A stretch of DNA of 64,000 nucleotides from Haematobia irritans (GCF_050003625.1 NC_134398.1:67030891-67094890); one strand, 5' to 3'. Positions 43,431 through 55,571 are shown, counted from the first letter of the stretch. The notes: generated by a model not told the origin, from the sequence alone. Numbers and translations are program-made.

Positions 43431-44196
43431 ACAGGTTGGCTGATAAGTCCCCGGTCTGACACATAGATGGCGTCGCTAGTATTAAATGCATATTATTTTT
43501 ATATAGTGCCAACCTTCAAATGATTCGTGTTAAAATTTGACGTCTATAAGTCAATTAGTTTGTGAGAAAGAGCGTCTTTTGTGAAGCAACTTTTGTTATT
43601 GTAAAAAAATGAAAAAAAAGGAATTTCGTGTTTTAATAAAATACTGTTTTCTGAAGGGAAAAAATACGGTGGAAGCAAACTTGGCTTCATAATGAGTATC
43701 CGGACGGCGTGTTGAAATGAGCACGGAGGACGGTGAACGCAGTGGACGCCCGAAAGAGGTGGTTACTGACGAAAACATCAAAAAAATCCACAAAATGATT
43801 TTGAATGAGAAGAAGAAAAAAGTGTTGTTCCACGAAGACAACGCACCGTGTCACAAGTCATTGAGAACGGTGGCAAAAATTCATGAATTGGGCTTCGAAT
43901 TGCTTCCCCACCCACCGTATTCTCCAGATCTGGCCCCCAGCGACTTTTTCTTGTTCTCAGACCTCAAAGGGATGCTCGTCGGAAAGAAATTTGGCTGCAA
44001 TGAAGAGGTGATCGCCGAAACTGAGGCCTATTTTGTGGCAAAACCGAAGGTACTACCAAAATGGTATCAAAAAATTGGAAGGTCATTATAATCGTTGTAT
44101 CGCTCTTGAAGGGAACTATGTTGAATAATAAAAACGAATTTTGACAAAAAAAATGTGTTTTTCTTTGTTAGACCGAGGACTTATCAGCCAACCTGT
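43431..44196 (+). mobile_element. Internally deleted Himar1-type mariner (766 bp)
   Basis: The left end ACAGGTTGGCTGATAAGTCC and the right end GGACTTATCAGCCAACCTGT are inverse repeats of about 27 bp, typical of the irritans subfamily. TA flanks both sides (43429-43430, 44197-44198), and the surrounding H phrase 'ggtgttagta|cggtctc' closes when the element is removed. Full-length members are close to 1.3 kb, so about 0.5 kb is missing. With both terminal repeats intact it could still be moved by a related transposase. Confidence 0.92.
43609..44131 (+). pseudogene. Remnant of the mariner transposase
   Basis: The frame starts at 43609 (MKKKEFRVLIKYCFLKGKN) and is broken at a first deletion near 43703. 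It resumes at 43717 with STEDGERSGRPKEVV and TDENIKKIHKMILNE (helix-turn-helix region), then jumps at a second deletion straight to KKKVLFHEDNAPCHKS, SPDLAPSDFFLF and NEEVIAETEAYF. Mariner enzymes use a DD34D triad: the second Asp (HEDNAP) and third (SPDLAPSD) remain, but the segment with the first Asp is gone. The end is frame-shifted after 'KPKVLPK'. It cannot catalyse cut-and-paste, although the DNA-binding part might be made. Confidence 0.88.
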
Positions 44197-44883
44197 TATA
44201 CGGTCTCTAACAACCGTGCAAAAATTGGGCCACATCGGTACATAATTATAATTATATATAGCACCCATATAAACCGATCCCCCGATTTGGTTTGCGGAGC
44301 CTGTAAGAGAAGCAAATTTCATCCGATCCGGCTGATGCTGTTAGTACATGGTCTCTAACAACCGTGCAAAAATTGGTCCACATCGGTCCATAATTATATA
44401 CAGCCCCCATATAAACCGTTCCCTATATTTTACTTGCGGAGCCTCTAAGAGAAGCAAATTTCATCCGATCCGGCTGAAATTTGGTATATGGTGTTAGTAT
44501 ATGGTCTCTAACAACCATGCAAAAGTTGGTCCACATGGGTCCATAATTATATATAGCCCCCACATAAACCAATCCCCAGATTTGACCTCCGGAGCCTCAT
44601 GGATGAGCAAAATTCATCCGATTCGGTTGAACTTTGGTTCGTGGTGTTAGTATATGGTCTCTAAAAACCATGCAGGAATTGGTCCATATCGGTCCATAAT
44701 TATATGTAGCCCCCATATAAACCGATCCCCAGATTTGACCTCCGGAGCCCCTTGGAAGAGCAAAGTTCACCCGGTCCGGTTGAAATTTGGTACGTGGTGT
44801 TAGTATATGGTATCTAACAACCATGCAAAAATTGGTCCATATCGGTCTATAGTTATATATAGCCGATCCCCAAAAATAATCTA

Positions 44884-45030
44884 CCAAAATGTTATTTCTA
44901 TAGAAAATTTTGTCAAAATTTTATTACTATAGAAAATTTTGTCAATTTTTTTTTACTATACAAAATTTTGTCGAGAATTTATTTCTATAGAAAAGTTTGT
45001 CAAAATTTTATTTCGATAGAAAATGTTGTC
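44884..45030. repeat. Minisatellite, about 29-bp unit, five copies
   Basis: Units of the form 'atttctatagaaaattttgt' plus 'caaaatttt' recur from 44892, with 'ctatagaaaa', 'ctatacaaaa' and 'cgatagaaaa' variants. It lies inside the H element between tandem units and leading end. Confidence 0.8.
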
Positions 45031-45272
45031 ACATTGAATTATATACGTATTTAATCGGCCTTTCTTTGTTTAGTATATACCCCGTATGGACTAACTTACA
45101 ATTGAGAAGACGGTGTAAAGAAGTTTTAAGATACCTTGCCATCGGCAAGTGTTACCGCAACCCAAATAATTCGATTGTGAATGACAGTCTTTAGTACAAG
45201 TTTCTATGCAATCCATTGTGGAGGGTACATAAGATTCGGCCTGGCCGAACTTACGGCCGTATATACTTGTTT

Positions 45273-46394
45273 TCTTTTTTTGTGCATGGAATACGAACAC
45301 AGGAAGAATTTTCAAAATGATAAATATCATTAATTTTTTTTTTTCAAAAAATGCTTGCAAACAAAAAAAAAACATATTTCTAGAAAAATTTCGAATTTTT
45401 TGAATTTGAGCTAGCATTTCAGTTTAAATGGTTCCAGACAACCGTTATAATTTATTAAAAGTTATAAAATAAATATATAAATGATTTATTTGGTCAAATA
45501 TCACATTCACATTCTAGTTCAAAAAATTTAACTAGCAAATTTCGTGCAACGACAATTGAAACGTTGAAAGTCCGTCTTACGAAGAGCCCCTGTTTAATAC
45601 ATCATTTCTGCGCCAATTTTGCACTACTTCCGGATCTAAAAAGACCAGTTTCAGTACTTTTTTGCAGACGCTTTGTTTTCTGGTACTTTATGCTTCATTT
45701 ATAATTTCGAGGCCTAGATATGATTTCCAAAACCTATGAAAAATTAAAAATTACAAATGTTGACCTGGCGATTGGCGTCATTTATATTAGTTCCGGCTCC
45801 ACAAAGCCTTTGCATTTCTCCAATGTGGTATAATTGGCATGTTAGGTCAGCGCATAATTACAACGGTGGTTTAATACAACAATACTAATTGTTATAATTG
45901 CTTATAGTTTTATTTTTTCTAATATTGTTGAATGAACCTCGTTGTCAAAAGTTTAGCAAGTATTCATGTGCTCACAAACAAAAATATTTTTTAACATTTT
46001 GCAATGACAACAGTTGCTGTTGTCACATACAATGGAATTCATATGTTGTCGCTGTTGCTGTCATTGCATTGTGCTCCTTCTTTTCTGGGTTTTTTGTCTA
46101 ACTCGACTACATTTCGATGCTGTTGGTGTGTTGACGATGGTATTTTTTCACTTGTTGGGCGATGCGGCATGCTATGGCAAAAGCAACATAAACAACATAC
46201 ACAACATACCAATGAAGTTCATACATGCAAACAACAAATACATTTCCTCCTGCACTTTTGTTTGTGTTTACGGATAAATTATTAGAGAGGGTCGCACACT
46301 CATAGAAATTCGAAATTGCAGTCTTCTGGACGATTTGGGCTACAAATTGTTTTGTGCATGATAACAAATAAACCCTAGCGTTAGGGGCTTCAAA
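45273..46394. other. Unique sequence, intron-like
   Basis: No transposon ends recognised. From 45995 to 46290 it is less AT-rich, with TGTTGCTG-type words and several overlapping open frames of 87-104 codons on both strands. Open frames on both strands with no motif argue against a real exon. Confidence 0.45.
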
Positions 46395-46480
46395 AATCAA
46401 TCGCAAAATTAATAGAATCAATTAATTTTTTAATTGGATCGATTAATTTTTTAATTGACTTTCAATATTTTTACACACAC
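46395..46480. repeat. Decayed AATTAATTTTTTAATT palindrome repeat (family M-like)
   Basis: 'caattaattttttaattgg' and 'gattaattttttaattgac' stand side by side at 46418-46460, echoing the M element at 59497-60000. No termini. Confidence 0.5.
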
Positions 46481-46481
46481 T

Positions 46482-46895
46482 ACCCAGAAAAAAAGTCAGC
46501 AATAAGAGTTTAGTTGCGCTTTTTTGTATACAATAAAGTAGGCAGTGCATCCACACTGCAGGAATCGGTGGCAATAACGTAAATGAGTAATCAAACTTGT
46601 TTATGATCATTCGTTGACGTTATTGCAACCAATTCATGCCGTATAGATGCCTGAAAGGTAGTGCTGTTTTCCTTCATACCAACAATGCTATAAATAGGAA
46701 GCTCAAGATTATATATCACTTTTAAGCAATATTGTTATTATAATGAGCAATTATATCAGCGCTATGTAGAAGCTGCTCTAAATCGGGACATCGCCCACAA
46801 AAAAATCAGCGCTGTTTCGGTTGTTGCGTAAGCAGTTGGTACTGCCTCTCTCCCTTACAATCCTGCTGAAATAGTTCACCAATTTTTGCTGGGTA
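46482..46895. mobile_element. Short TIR element with ACCCAG ends (family P), 414 bp
   Basis: Starts ACCCAGAAAAAAAGTC and ends AATTTTTGCTGGGT. Inside, 'ggtggcaataacgt' (46568-46581) faces 'acgttattgcaacc' (46618-46631). No coding frame. A related left end stands at 50176. Confidence 0.6.
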
Positions 46896-48351
46896 TTTTG
46901 GTTCAATTTCTACAATAAGTAATCATTCCATATTTACGTCGTGCCTATCAAATGTACAAACGCGGGCACCATGTTACTACAAATAAAAATAAATTAAACC
47001 ATAAGCAAATGCTGAACAAAAATCATGTAAATTGTTTTCAATTACACTTTCCTTTTTTGTGTTCACATAAAACCACGTGCCACTTCTGAATAAATAAATT
47101 AACACAATACACAGTAATTCCATATTCTCCGTCCATTCCAAGCATAAATCAACACGCGACTGACGCGCAAAAAAGTCAAAAATATTAAATGGTCACGAAA
47201 ACAATGTACTTGGTCTTTATGGTTCTAACATATCTATACGTAACCTAAAAAAATAATTTTTTCCCTGCAAAAAAGTAAAAAATGGAATGGTCAGGTACAT
47301 GATTTTCCCCACCATGTAATGGTCTCAAATTCTATCATTTAAATAATAGAACATGTCTACGGCATTTGAGAACCATATACCCTGCCAACATATTTTGAAA
47401 TTGTCGGCGCTTCTGAGAATCCCCACCACGTCGAAAACAATCGTCTACAACATCCAAAACTCGTCGGAAAAGCGCCGTCACTATTGAGAAGTTGTACCAC
47501 GCCAAGTTACTACAAAAAAGTATCGCATGAGTGCAAATATTAGGTACCTTTTTTAATAAATTTAATAAGAGCCCCTTCAAACAATCAGAAAAAGTGAATT
47601 TTAAGATAGTTGTAAAAGAATCATTGTGGTCAAGTAAAACACGATTGTTTAGATGTTTATTAATTTGATTAAACATTTATAAATTCTTATAAATATAACA
47701 TTTATACCACTATCACAACACATTTAACATATTTTTCATTAATAATAGAATGATGTTGATTTACAAGTGGCAAGTTACATGTTGCAGCGTCTATCAGCCA
47801 GTGTTTTTATTCTCGATGGAGGCAGCGTGTCTGTAAAATATCCGAAAAACAATCACTTTATTCCATTTGGAAAGTCAAAAATTGTTCACCAATATACCTT
47901 TTACAATTTTAAGCGAAATAACTATGTCTTCAGCACTTCATTATCGATTTTATTTAAATAAATTATAAAAGCTAGTTGCGCTTGATGTTTCACAAAATAC
48001 AAAATGACTCTTGTAACGATAGTGATCGTAAAATACTTTCATGTATTTCATACTTTTTCATATGCTTCCCCCTCACAGTTGGCGATTGTTGCAGAGTCAC
48101 TTACGAGTCTGTGATAGCGATGATGATGAAATTGAACTTTGAAATGCTGGCAGGGTAAATGCTTGCCAGCATACATTTTTCTCTGCTCGAAATTATTTTT
48201 ACAAAGACAAAATACATGGTTTTTGCGACAATTACATGCTCTAAATAAGCATTAAATGGATGCGGCAACCATGTCCAAACATGTTTTTTCTGTGCGTGTA
48301 TAGAGGAGCCTTTAAATTTTCGCATGATAATTATAGAGAGAGCAGTACATA
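46896..48351. other. Unique sequence, one unexplained minus-strand frame
   Basis: A 113-codon minus frame at 47335-47676 lacks any motif I know and sits in ordinary AT-rich sequence; its last part is less AT-rich (47380-47520). I do not support it as a gene. The rest is empty. Confidence 0.4.
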
Positions 48352-48650
48352 TACTAACACCACGTACCAAATAGCGGATGAAATCCGCAGGAAGCTCCGG
48401 AAATCAAATCTAAGGATTGGATGAAATTTGGTACGTGATGCTTCTCCAAAGGTTCCGCAAGCAAAATCTGGGTGTCTGTTTATATGGGGGCTATACATAA
48501 ACCAGTTCAGACGGACAGCCGGATTGACTGAGAAACATCTCTAGATCAACACAGAATTTCATCACGACCCAAAATATATTTACTTTACGGGGTCTTAGAC
48601 CAATTTTTCGATATGTTATAAACGGAATGACAAAGTTAATATAAAACGGC
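48352..48650 (+). mobile_element. Family H far-end fragment
   Basis: 'ctaacaccacgtaccaaat', 'tatatgggggctatacataa', 'cacgacccaaaatatattt', 'ggggtcttagaccaa' and 'aacggaatgacaaagttaat' follow the H order. One partial unit plus the end, without the GACG run. Confidence 0.75.
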
Positions 48651-50172
48651 AATAAATAAAATAGAAACAACATCTACTCGTTAGTTGGTTTATTTGTGGT
48701 TTATTAGATTTTATTTTGTTATATCCAGCAGTTGCCGTCACGCATCCCCCCTTATAATCCCAAACCGAAGCCCCAGTATTGTTTAAAAGCCACCAAATTA
48801 ATTTGTTCCGATTTTATTAAAAAAGAGGGGTATTCATGGTTGTTTTTTATTTACCTGGAAGACCAGTCAAAGTGGACCAAATCTATGTGGATCGCCCCAT
48901 ACATCCTTGTTATGATAAAGACCATTCTAATTAATATACAATTTTTTGATGCAAACTGAAGCGCGAGTTTGGGTGTCAAAGTGAATATTTGTTGTGGCTT
49001 CTTCAGTATAGTTTTTCCTGAGCAATGCTGCTTTGGAAACATTATTGACAAAAATTATTTTATTCCTATACACACAAAAAAAAACTATCGACCACATCTA
49101 AGGCATTTTTGTGTTGCTTTTTGTACAGTCGTATGCAGATATTTGTTCATTCTTCGTATGCATGTGAAATTTTTATGCAAATGAATTACAATTATGATAA
49201 ACGTCACCAGTTGTCCGGAAGTTGCAACTAGTAAATTGACAGTGCCACTCGTATACAATGCACGACGATGTGCGACATACGACTGTGACAGCCTTATGCA
49301 TGGGAGAGACAAAGAGTCGGACACTCTGAGTGCACAAACACTGAACTTTACAGTACCAGAGCAAAAATGCTTAACAAATTCAATGTTGTTGTTATTCACT
49401 TTAACACTGTCGTGCTAAATGAAAAAACAACTACGACAACATTTTTCTTCTCATACCGTTGTTGTCATCGTATGAGTGTGTATGTGTGTATGAAAGACAA
49501 ATTAAAAGCATTTTTTAACTTTCCAAAAGAGAGAAAAACAACAAAAATGTCAACAATCTGCTGTTGGCATTGTTGACTGATGTTGTTACCATTGCCATGG
49601 GAGAAGTTGTTGTCGCTGCAAAATTTCTGTTGCTTGGCCACCGAGTGCCGGTGATGCCAGAACATTACCATGCACAAACATGATAATTATACCGACATTA
49701 TTTACATACCTCCATTTATTGTGCTGTTATTATTATTATTACTATAGCCGTGTTGTAGTTGCAGCTCTTGGCGTTTTGTTTTTTTTTTTCTCCTCCTTTG
49801 CATTGTCTCAATGTGTCTGCTTCTCTGGCTTTCAATATAATTAATGATCTTGTTTGTGCTGTTGTTTAATTAAATAAAATTGTCAGTTTAACAGCAACAA
49901 TTACAATAAATTGATTACTTTGACAAACGGAAATTGATAATTTATTTTTTCTGCACTCGCACCATAAGAAGAATAAGCGAAAATTACATGCACAGCTACA
50001 GGCGTGATCAAAGAGGAAACTGAGTGTCGGTGTGGTAGTGTTGATATTCAGACAGGGAGTTATATACCTTTTTCAATGCTAATAAATTACAACAAGGAAA
50101 CAATCTTAGCACAAAACTTTGTTGGGCATTGCAGCTGTGAAAAGTTGTCTCCGAAGGTGGATTTTAAATGCT
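48651..50172. other. Unique sequence, intron-like
   Basis: No transposon ends. 49200-49340 and 49560-49680 are less AT-rich; open frames occur on both strands without motifs. A T run lies at 49780-49789. Confidence 0.4.
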
Positions 50173-50440
50173 GCACCCAGAAAAAAGTGACCCCTTCTTT
50201 AAATTAAAATAAACTAATTGTGAAGAAAGTTGAACTTCGTATAGCGCCAAAGACGTTTTTATTTTTTTCAACGATGTGATTTTCGTTGAAATTAGGTAGA
50301 ATGCATTCCATATATTAGTTAACATTTTCCTATATTTATGTACCCTTATACTACAGAATGAAAAAACTAACTGAATTGAATTCATATATGGAATGATTCT
50401 ATTGAACTTTTTTCATTCATTGGGACAAATCTTACATATT
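50173..50440. repeat. Left end of a P-like element with GAATGCATTCC-type palindromes
   Basis: Starts CACCCAGAAAAAAGTGACC. Words 'gaatgcattccatata' and 'catatatggaatgattc' face each other at about 50299-50314 and 50384-50400. The matching right end is not found before the C element. Confidence 0.4.
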
Positions 50441-50511
50441 TGTGGTAAACCTTTTTACTTCAAACTTAGAATTGCTTACTTTCGTTTGTAAATACAATTT
50501 TATTTATTTAT

Positions 50512-51426
50512 ACACGCAAAAAAAAAATAATTCTTTCTTCCCAAACAAAATTTTAGACAAACAAAGTTCGTTTCTCATTTGCTTTTCGCTGAAAGGAAGT
50601 GTATTTGGAAGAAAGGTATATACTTTTTGTGATAAACGCTTATTCTTTTCCAGGATGTAAAAACAATTTCATAAAGACTAACTCAAAAACAATTTTTTTC
50701 TGGCTAATTGCAATCTCCCTCACATATTTCTCACTTCCACGATTTTTTTGTCCTTAGCACCTTTTTCTGTAATACAAACAATGTAGAAGAAATTATACGA
50801 TTTTATAATTTTTAAAATTATTTTTTACCTTTCGCCTGGACGGAGAATCGAACCGCGGACGATGCAATTTGTAAGCCAACACACTATCCACTGAGCTATG
50901 TAGCCGTTATTGTCATCAATAGACAATTACCCATATAAGTTATATTTATATAGCATAGCTTGCGGCGCCCACGAGCCGATTAAACAAACTTTATTTAACA
51001 GAAAAATACATTTAGTTGGGCACCGTGGAGCAGTGGGTGCTAAGTCCGACTCGCATGCCAAGGGTCGTGGGTTCGATCCCTGCTTCGACCAAAGTTTTTT
51101 TTTTTGCATATATTCCAAATATGGTCAGAAGATACCGAAAAAATGTTCAACATTACATTCTACTATATTAAATTTTTACTATGAACTATAAAATGTGTAT
51201 TTTTAAAGACCTAAAGTCAGAAAAGAACAGTGTTTGATATAAACGAAATGGACTGTGTTTTTGGTTCAAAAACAACTTTTTTTATTGAAAAAAATAAAAA
51301 TTTTGTAACAAACGATTTTTGTTGGTGATAAAAGTGTATAATTTTCGAAGCAATTCAAAAAACTCTAACAGAAGAAAAACGTTTTCGGTACACGTTTTCC
51401 AAACGTTTTTTTTTTTCTTTGCGTGT
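50512..51426 (+). mobile_element. Family C TIR element (915 bp)
   Basis: Ends ACACGCAAAAAAAAAATAATTC-like and TTTTTTTCTTTGCGTGT; AT on both sides. The minus tRNA-like unit is at 50833-50901 (A-box TAGCTCAGTGG intact, B-box GGTTCGATTCT) and the plus unit at 51019-51090 (B-box GGTTCGATCCC, followed by a T run at 51096-51105). Both Pol III promoters look usable in this copy. Confidence 0.8.
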
Positions 51427-51475
51427 ATAGGCAATTTTTCTACAATAAAATACACGTTTTATTAATATATTTAAT

Positions 51476-51766
51476 TATATATATAGACCCCATATAACCG
51501 ATCCCCAGATTTGATTTCCCGTGCTTCCTGAGGTGCAAATTTTATCGGATCCGCTTGAGATTTATAAATAATAAATTCATAAGTGTTCATAATTATTAAT
51601 AATCTCCTCTATATAAACCCATTAAGAAATGTTTGTTTATATGGGTTTAGGCAACCGAAGTAATTCGATTGTAGATGACAGTCTTTAGTAGAGCTTTCTA
51701 TGCAATCCATGGTGCAGGGTACATAAGATTCGCCTTGGCCGAACTTACGGCCGTATATATATTTTT
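51476..51766 (-). mobile_element. Family H leading-end fragment
   Basis: On the minus strand: 'tatatacggccgtaagttcg', 'gcaccatggattgcatag' and one decayed unit with 'gatttgatttcccgtgc'. The remainder of H is absent. Confidence 0.75.
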
Positions 51767-52068
51767 GTTAATCCCTTATTCATTTTATGATCATTTAAAC
51801 TTCCTCCAACATATCATCATTGAATTCGCTGCCCAGTGGACATGACTGAAGAATTTTGAGTTTGCGGCGTTTGTTACTTTTTTTTACGACGTTTACAACT
51901 TTGCAACAGTTGCAAGCCTTAAAAAGTTTGATACAGACCATTGTGCTCTCGACGCTAGTACCAAAAATTAAACAAGATATGTTCTATTTGTTATTAAGGC
52001 TAAAGCAAAACATTTTTAGCAGAAGTTGTTCTATATCAGGAAAATAGGAAAATAGTGAAAATATCGAC
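51767..52068. other. Unique stretch
   Basis: A 63-codon open frame at 51856-52047 has no motif. Nothing else seen. Confidence 0.4.
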
Positions 52069-52384
52069 TACTGAAAAAAATATTGACATAATATATAAGA
52101 TTATGCTACATTAATTTTAGAATACTTAATTTACACGATATCAAGAAAAAATGTTCCTAAATTTTTTTTTAAATAAAAGGCAGTTCATTATCAGAGATTT
52201 AAATATTTTCTTCTTTAAATTTAGGGCATTAATATTTGAAATTTGTGTCCCTTCGTCGTATGTCTTTGAAGTAAAGCAAAGTAAAGAAAAATATTTTTGA
52301 TTTAAAGAAGTAATCATTAAATTATCTAATTAAATTATCTGAGACATTAAATCTTTGAAGTAAAGATAAAAAGTTTGTCTTTGG
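52069..52384 (-). mobile_element. Diverged relative of family B, one end lost
   Basis: Begins 'actgaaaaaaatattgac' (a CACTG-like end missing its first base) and carries 'cccttcgtcgtatgtctttg', 'aaatttagggcattaatatt' and 'ctttgaagtaaag', which echo B read in the minus orientation. The other end is missing at the K boundary. Confidence 0.5.
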
Positions 52385-53130
52385 CAATATTGCTCAGGGC
52401 GTGCCCCTGAGTCGATATAGCCATGTCCGTCTCTCTGTTAACACATTTTTGTGATCAAAGTCCAGGTCGCAGTTTTAGTCCAATCGACTTCAAATTTGGC
52501 ACAAGTTCCTGCACTCAAAAAAAGTTTAGATCCAAAGATTTTAACTTTCCCTTAAGGACTTTGGTATTGATTCCGATCCAAAGCTGAGGGCTTCTTTAAA
52601 ATAAAAAAATTTTTAGTGACCTATCTGGTTTTAAATCTAAGATCAAAAAAATTAAAATTAGAATACAGATCTCATTTATCCAATTTTCATTCTCTTTTCG
52701 CTGTATAGCAATAAAGCTTGTCACTTTAAACCAAAGATGCTAAATCCTCAAAATAAGTCTTAGCCTGTATTTGAAGCGTTTTTATCTTAAAACTAAAGAT
52801 TCAATATTTCAGTTAATTTAAGCACGATTTCTTTAAATAAAAAATGTGCTTCCTAGATTTAAGGAAACTTTGCCTTAGTTGAAAGACATGCGATTTTAAC
52901 GGAGGGACGCAAATTTATAAAATTTGTGTCCTAAATTGAAAGAAAAATTTTTTTAAGCAAAGATTATAAACTTTAATTAAAATTTCATTATTTTAAAAAT
53001 ATTTCTCCTTAATAGTGTGTAAATTGCGCATCTTCACATTTAGGTTGGGCAATGTATATAGCACCCAACACATTGGACGGATTAGATATACTATCGAAAA
53101 TATGGATCTACAAAGTAGTGCAGGTTATAA
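52385..53130 (-). mobile_element. Family K remnant split by a family B element
   Basis: The far end part (52385-52511) has 'gcccctgagtcgatatagcc', 'atgtccgtctctctg' and 'caaatttggcacaagttcc'. After the B element, 53050-53130 has the leading-end part with 'tatagcacccaacacattgg' and 'ctacaaagtagtgcagg'. The tandem-unit middle is gone. Confidence 0.7.
52512..53048 (+). mobile_element. Family B element with damaged right end
   Basis: Starts CACTCAAAAAAAGTTTAG after TG; the interior blocks 'gatccaaagattttaac' and 'ttcaatatttcagttaattt' match B. The right CAGTG end is not recognisable. Confidence 0.75.
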
Positions 53131-53539
53131 TTTACGCTCTTATTTTCTTATTATATAATTTTTACAAATTGAAAAATTTCTTCGCTTCCACCGAGTGTTG
53201 AATCTGGGTCTGTTGGCACCAAAACAGAACACCTTAGCACACTCAGTCACAAACGCCATTGAACACGATGCATCAAAACGTCTATTGAAATGTTTATGTT
53301 ATACATCATTTTCATTTTGTTATTTTCGGCACATATTTTAAAATTACAAAAAATTAAAAATTATCGTAATATGCAAAACTTTCTCAAAAGAACTTCCATG
53401 AAAATGAAAAAATCAAATGGGACAGGTTCAAATTCCATCAGGGATGAAATTTAATTTTTTTATTATTATTGTTTTTACTTTTTTATTGATTTTCTATTTT
53501 TTTAGTGAAATTTAATTGTCCAACATTTTAATTTTTTCT
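53131..53539. other. Mostly unrecognised; faint tRNA-like remnant
   Basis: On the minus strand around 53270-53185, 'ctgagtgtgctaaggtg' and 'cccagattcaacactcgg' are faintly like A- and B-boxes of a SINE head. Too decayed to assign. Confidence 0.35.
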
Positions 53540-53999
53540 TAAAATACCCTAATTGCGTACTTTCTAATACTTAGCCAAAAGGACTGCATCGGAAGTGGAA
53601 AAAATTGATGGGTGATTCCGGGATGCCCTTTAAAAGAAATGTTTGTGGAATAACATCCAATATTTTTTGCTGGGTGCACCCTCAACAAAAATCGCTTCTG
53701 TAACATATACTCCCAAACATATTTTGCTTCAAGCATATAATTTTTTGGGTAGTGCCCAAACATTTATATGTTTGATTTCTTCCAATATATAATATGTTTG
53801 AAAGCATGTTGGTCTCAACAATATAATATGTTTGGGAAGTCTAAGTTCCAAACATTTTGTATTTTTCCATCCAAAGTCAATAATGTTGTCTTCCAAAAAA
53901 CTATACGTTATTATGTGAACATATAATATGTTTGGAGGCATTTTGGACCCAAAAATATTATACGCTGAGAAGAATTTTCTCCCAAAGAATATTGTGCTC
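53540..53999. repeat. CCAAACATAT/ATATGTTTGG palindrome array (family N)
   Basis: At least eight words of the type CAAACATAT or ATATGTTTG occur between 53700 and 53945, several as facing pairs such as 'aacatataatatgtttgg'. The same words reappear at 55760-55867. The two blocks may be halves of one element pushed apart by the C and A insertions. Confidence 0.6.
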
Positions 54000-54710
54000 A
54001 AAATTTTTTTTCTGCCTAATTGTATATTGCCTCACATTTTTTTCACTTCCATGAGTTTTTTTTTAGTTCTTAGCACCTTTTTCTGTAATACAAACATTGT
54101 AGAAGAAATTATTAAATTTTATAATTTTTTTTTTCAATTTTACCTTTTGCCGGACGGGAATTCGAACAGCGGACCACACAGTTTGTAAGCCAGCACACTA
54201 ACCACTGGACTACGTAGCTGTTATGGTCATCAAGATATAATTATCGTTATAAGTTATATTTATATAGCATAGCTTGCGGCGCCCACGAGCCGATGCAAAC
54301 ATAACATTGTTTAACAACATAACATTGTTAAACATACATTTGTTGGCAGCGTGGAGCAGTGGTTGGTCGTCCGCCTTGCGTTCGATCCCTGCTTCGACCA
54401 ACACCACTTTTTTTAAATATATTTTTTAACATATATTCCAGATTCGTTCGAAAGTTCCCGAAAAGGTGTTCAGCATTACATACTATTATATTAAATTTTT
54501 ACTACGAAATTGTAAAGTGTGTTTTATAAAAGACTTAAAGTCAGAAAAGAAAAATGCTTGATATAAACGAAATGGACTGAGTTCAAATCAAATATTATTT
54601 TTTTATTGCAAAAAAAAAATGTGTAACAAATAAAGGTTTTTGTATACAAGTTTACAATTTTCGAAGAAATTCAAAAACTCTTACAAAAGAAGAACGTGAA
54701 TTCGAGTATA
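54000..54710 (+). mobile_element. Family C element, truncated at both ends
   Basis: The minus tRNA-like unit is at 54148-54217 (CGGACGGGAATTCGAACAGC region, A-box TAGTCCAGTGG); the plus unit at 54345-54399 has a deletion of about 17 bases before GTTCGATCCC. The outer ACACGC ends are missing or unrecognisable. Confidence 0.7.
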
Positions 54711-55283
54711 TAAAAATATTTTTCCATCGAATCCTAAGGTTAACGATAACCATTCAAAAGCACATTATATTTAAATTCTAAACAGTAATTTTACAACAGC
54801 ACATAAATTTATTTTGGTGTGAACAATTGTTTGCTAGCATGTCACACCATTAATTTAGAAATACAAATAAATATGAATTTTTATTAACGAATAATTTTGT
54901 ACTTAATTTAATTCTTAAGGCCGGTACAAATTGGTATTATCGCGTTAAAATGGCCATGTTTACCCTTTAACTTTTCTTTAATAATTTCTTTTAAAGAAAA
55001 TAAACTTATTCAATTGTTGCTTGGGATCTTTCCCCACCATGTTATAATACAATTTTCCGGAAAAAGTTGTAAAGCTATTCTGGTTTTTCCGCTAAAATGA
55101 GAAATAATTTTAGCGACAAAACTCGAACTCAATGCCCGCTTTTATTTTCGAAAAAATCCGTCAACTCCTCTTGGACCACTCATTAATAAAGAGGAACTAA
55201 TATTTGTTTTTATAGATCTTACTGTTTAATTTTTCACTGTTTCGCCCTGTTTTCATTTTACTTTCACAACTCTAAAAAGAGTA
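54711..55283. other. Unique AT-rich stretch
   Basis: No repeat ends or coding motif recognised. Confidence 0.4.
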
Positions 55284-55571
55284 CACTGAAAAAATATTGT
55301 CGTAAGACAAAGAATAAAATAAGAATAAAACTTTTGCTTAGCTTAGAAGTCTTGTTTTTAACGGACATTTTATAGCATATGAAAAAAAGCTGAAAAAGCG
55401 AAAAATTGAAATGTGCTTCGTAGAGTCAAGTACACAAAACCCCATTTAAAAGAGAATTGTGTTTTAAAAGCATCCTTACTTGTATTCTCCGCTTCTTTGG
55501 TTCGGAATCAATTCCAAAATTGTTAAAGTGGAGACACAATCTTTGGAACCGGACATGCTTTCTGTTCAGTG
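55284..55571 (-). mobile_element. Internally deleted family A element (288 bp)
   Basis: Starts CACTGAAAAAATATTGTCG, ends GACATGCTTTCTGTTCAGTG, TA on both sides. About 350 bp of the usual interior are absent. Both ends survive, the classic shape of an internal-deletion derivative. Confidence 0.8.

Larger units (their letters stand above)
43121..45272 (-). mobile_element. DINE-1-like element, family H, minus orientation, split by mariner
   Basis: Reading right to left: leading end 'caagtatatacggccgtaag' at 45272, tandem units at 44880-44200, then (after the mariner) 'cagttttacgtatagccc', the GTCC/GTTC remnant of the microsatellite near 43225, and 'gaccccataaagtatatata'. The final ~40 bp with GGTGGTGGGTATA are lost at the mariner fragment. 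Units are about 150 bp and more diverged than in the 14- and 23-kb copies. Confidence 0.8.

Noticed and set aside
46004..46421. Overlapping open frames of 87-104 codons on both strands
   Set aside because: Open on both strands at once with low-complexity TGTTGCTG wording; this is what non-coding fly sequence of this composition gives.
47335..47676. 113-codon minus-strand frame as a gene
   Set aside because: No motif, no splice context and ordinary AT-rich composition over most of its length.
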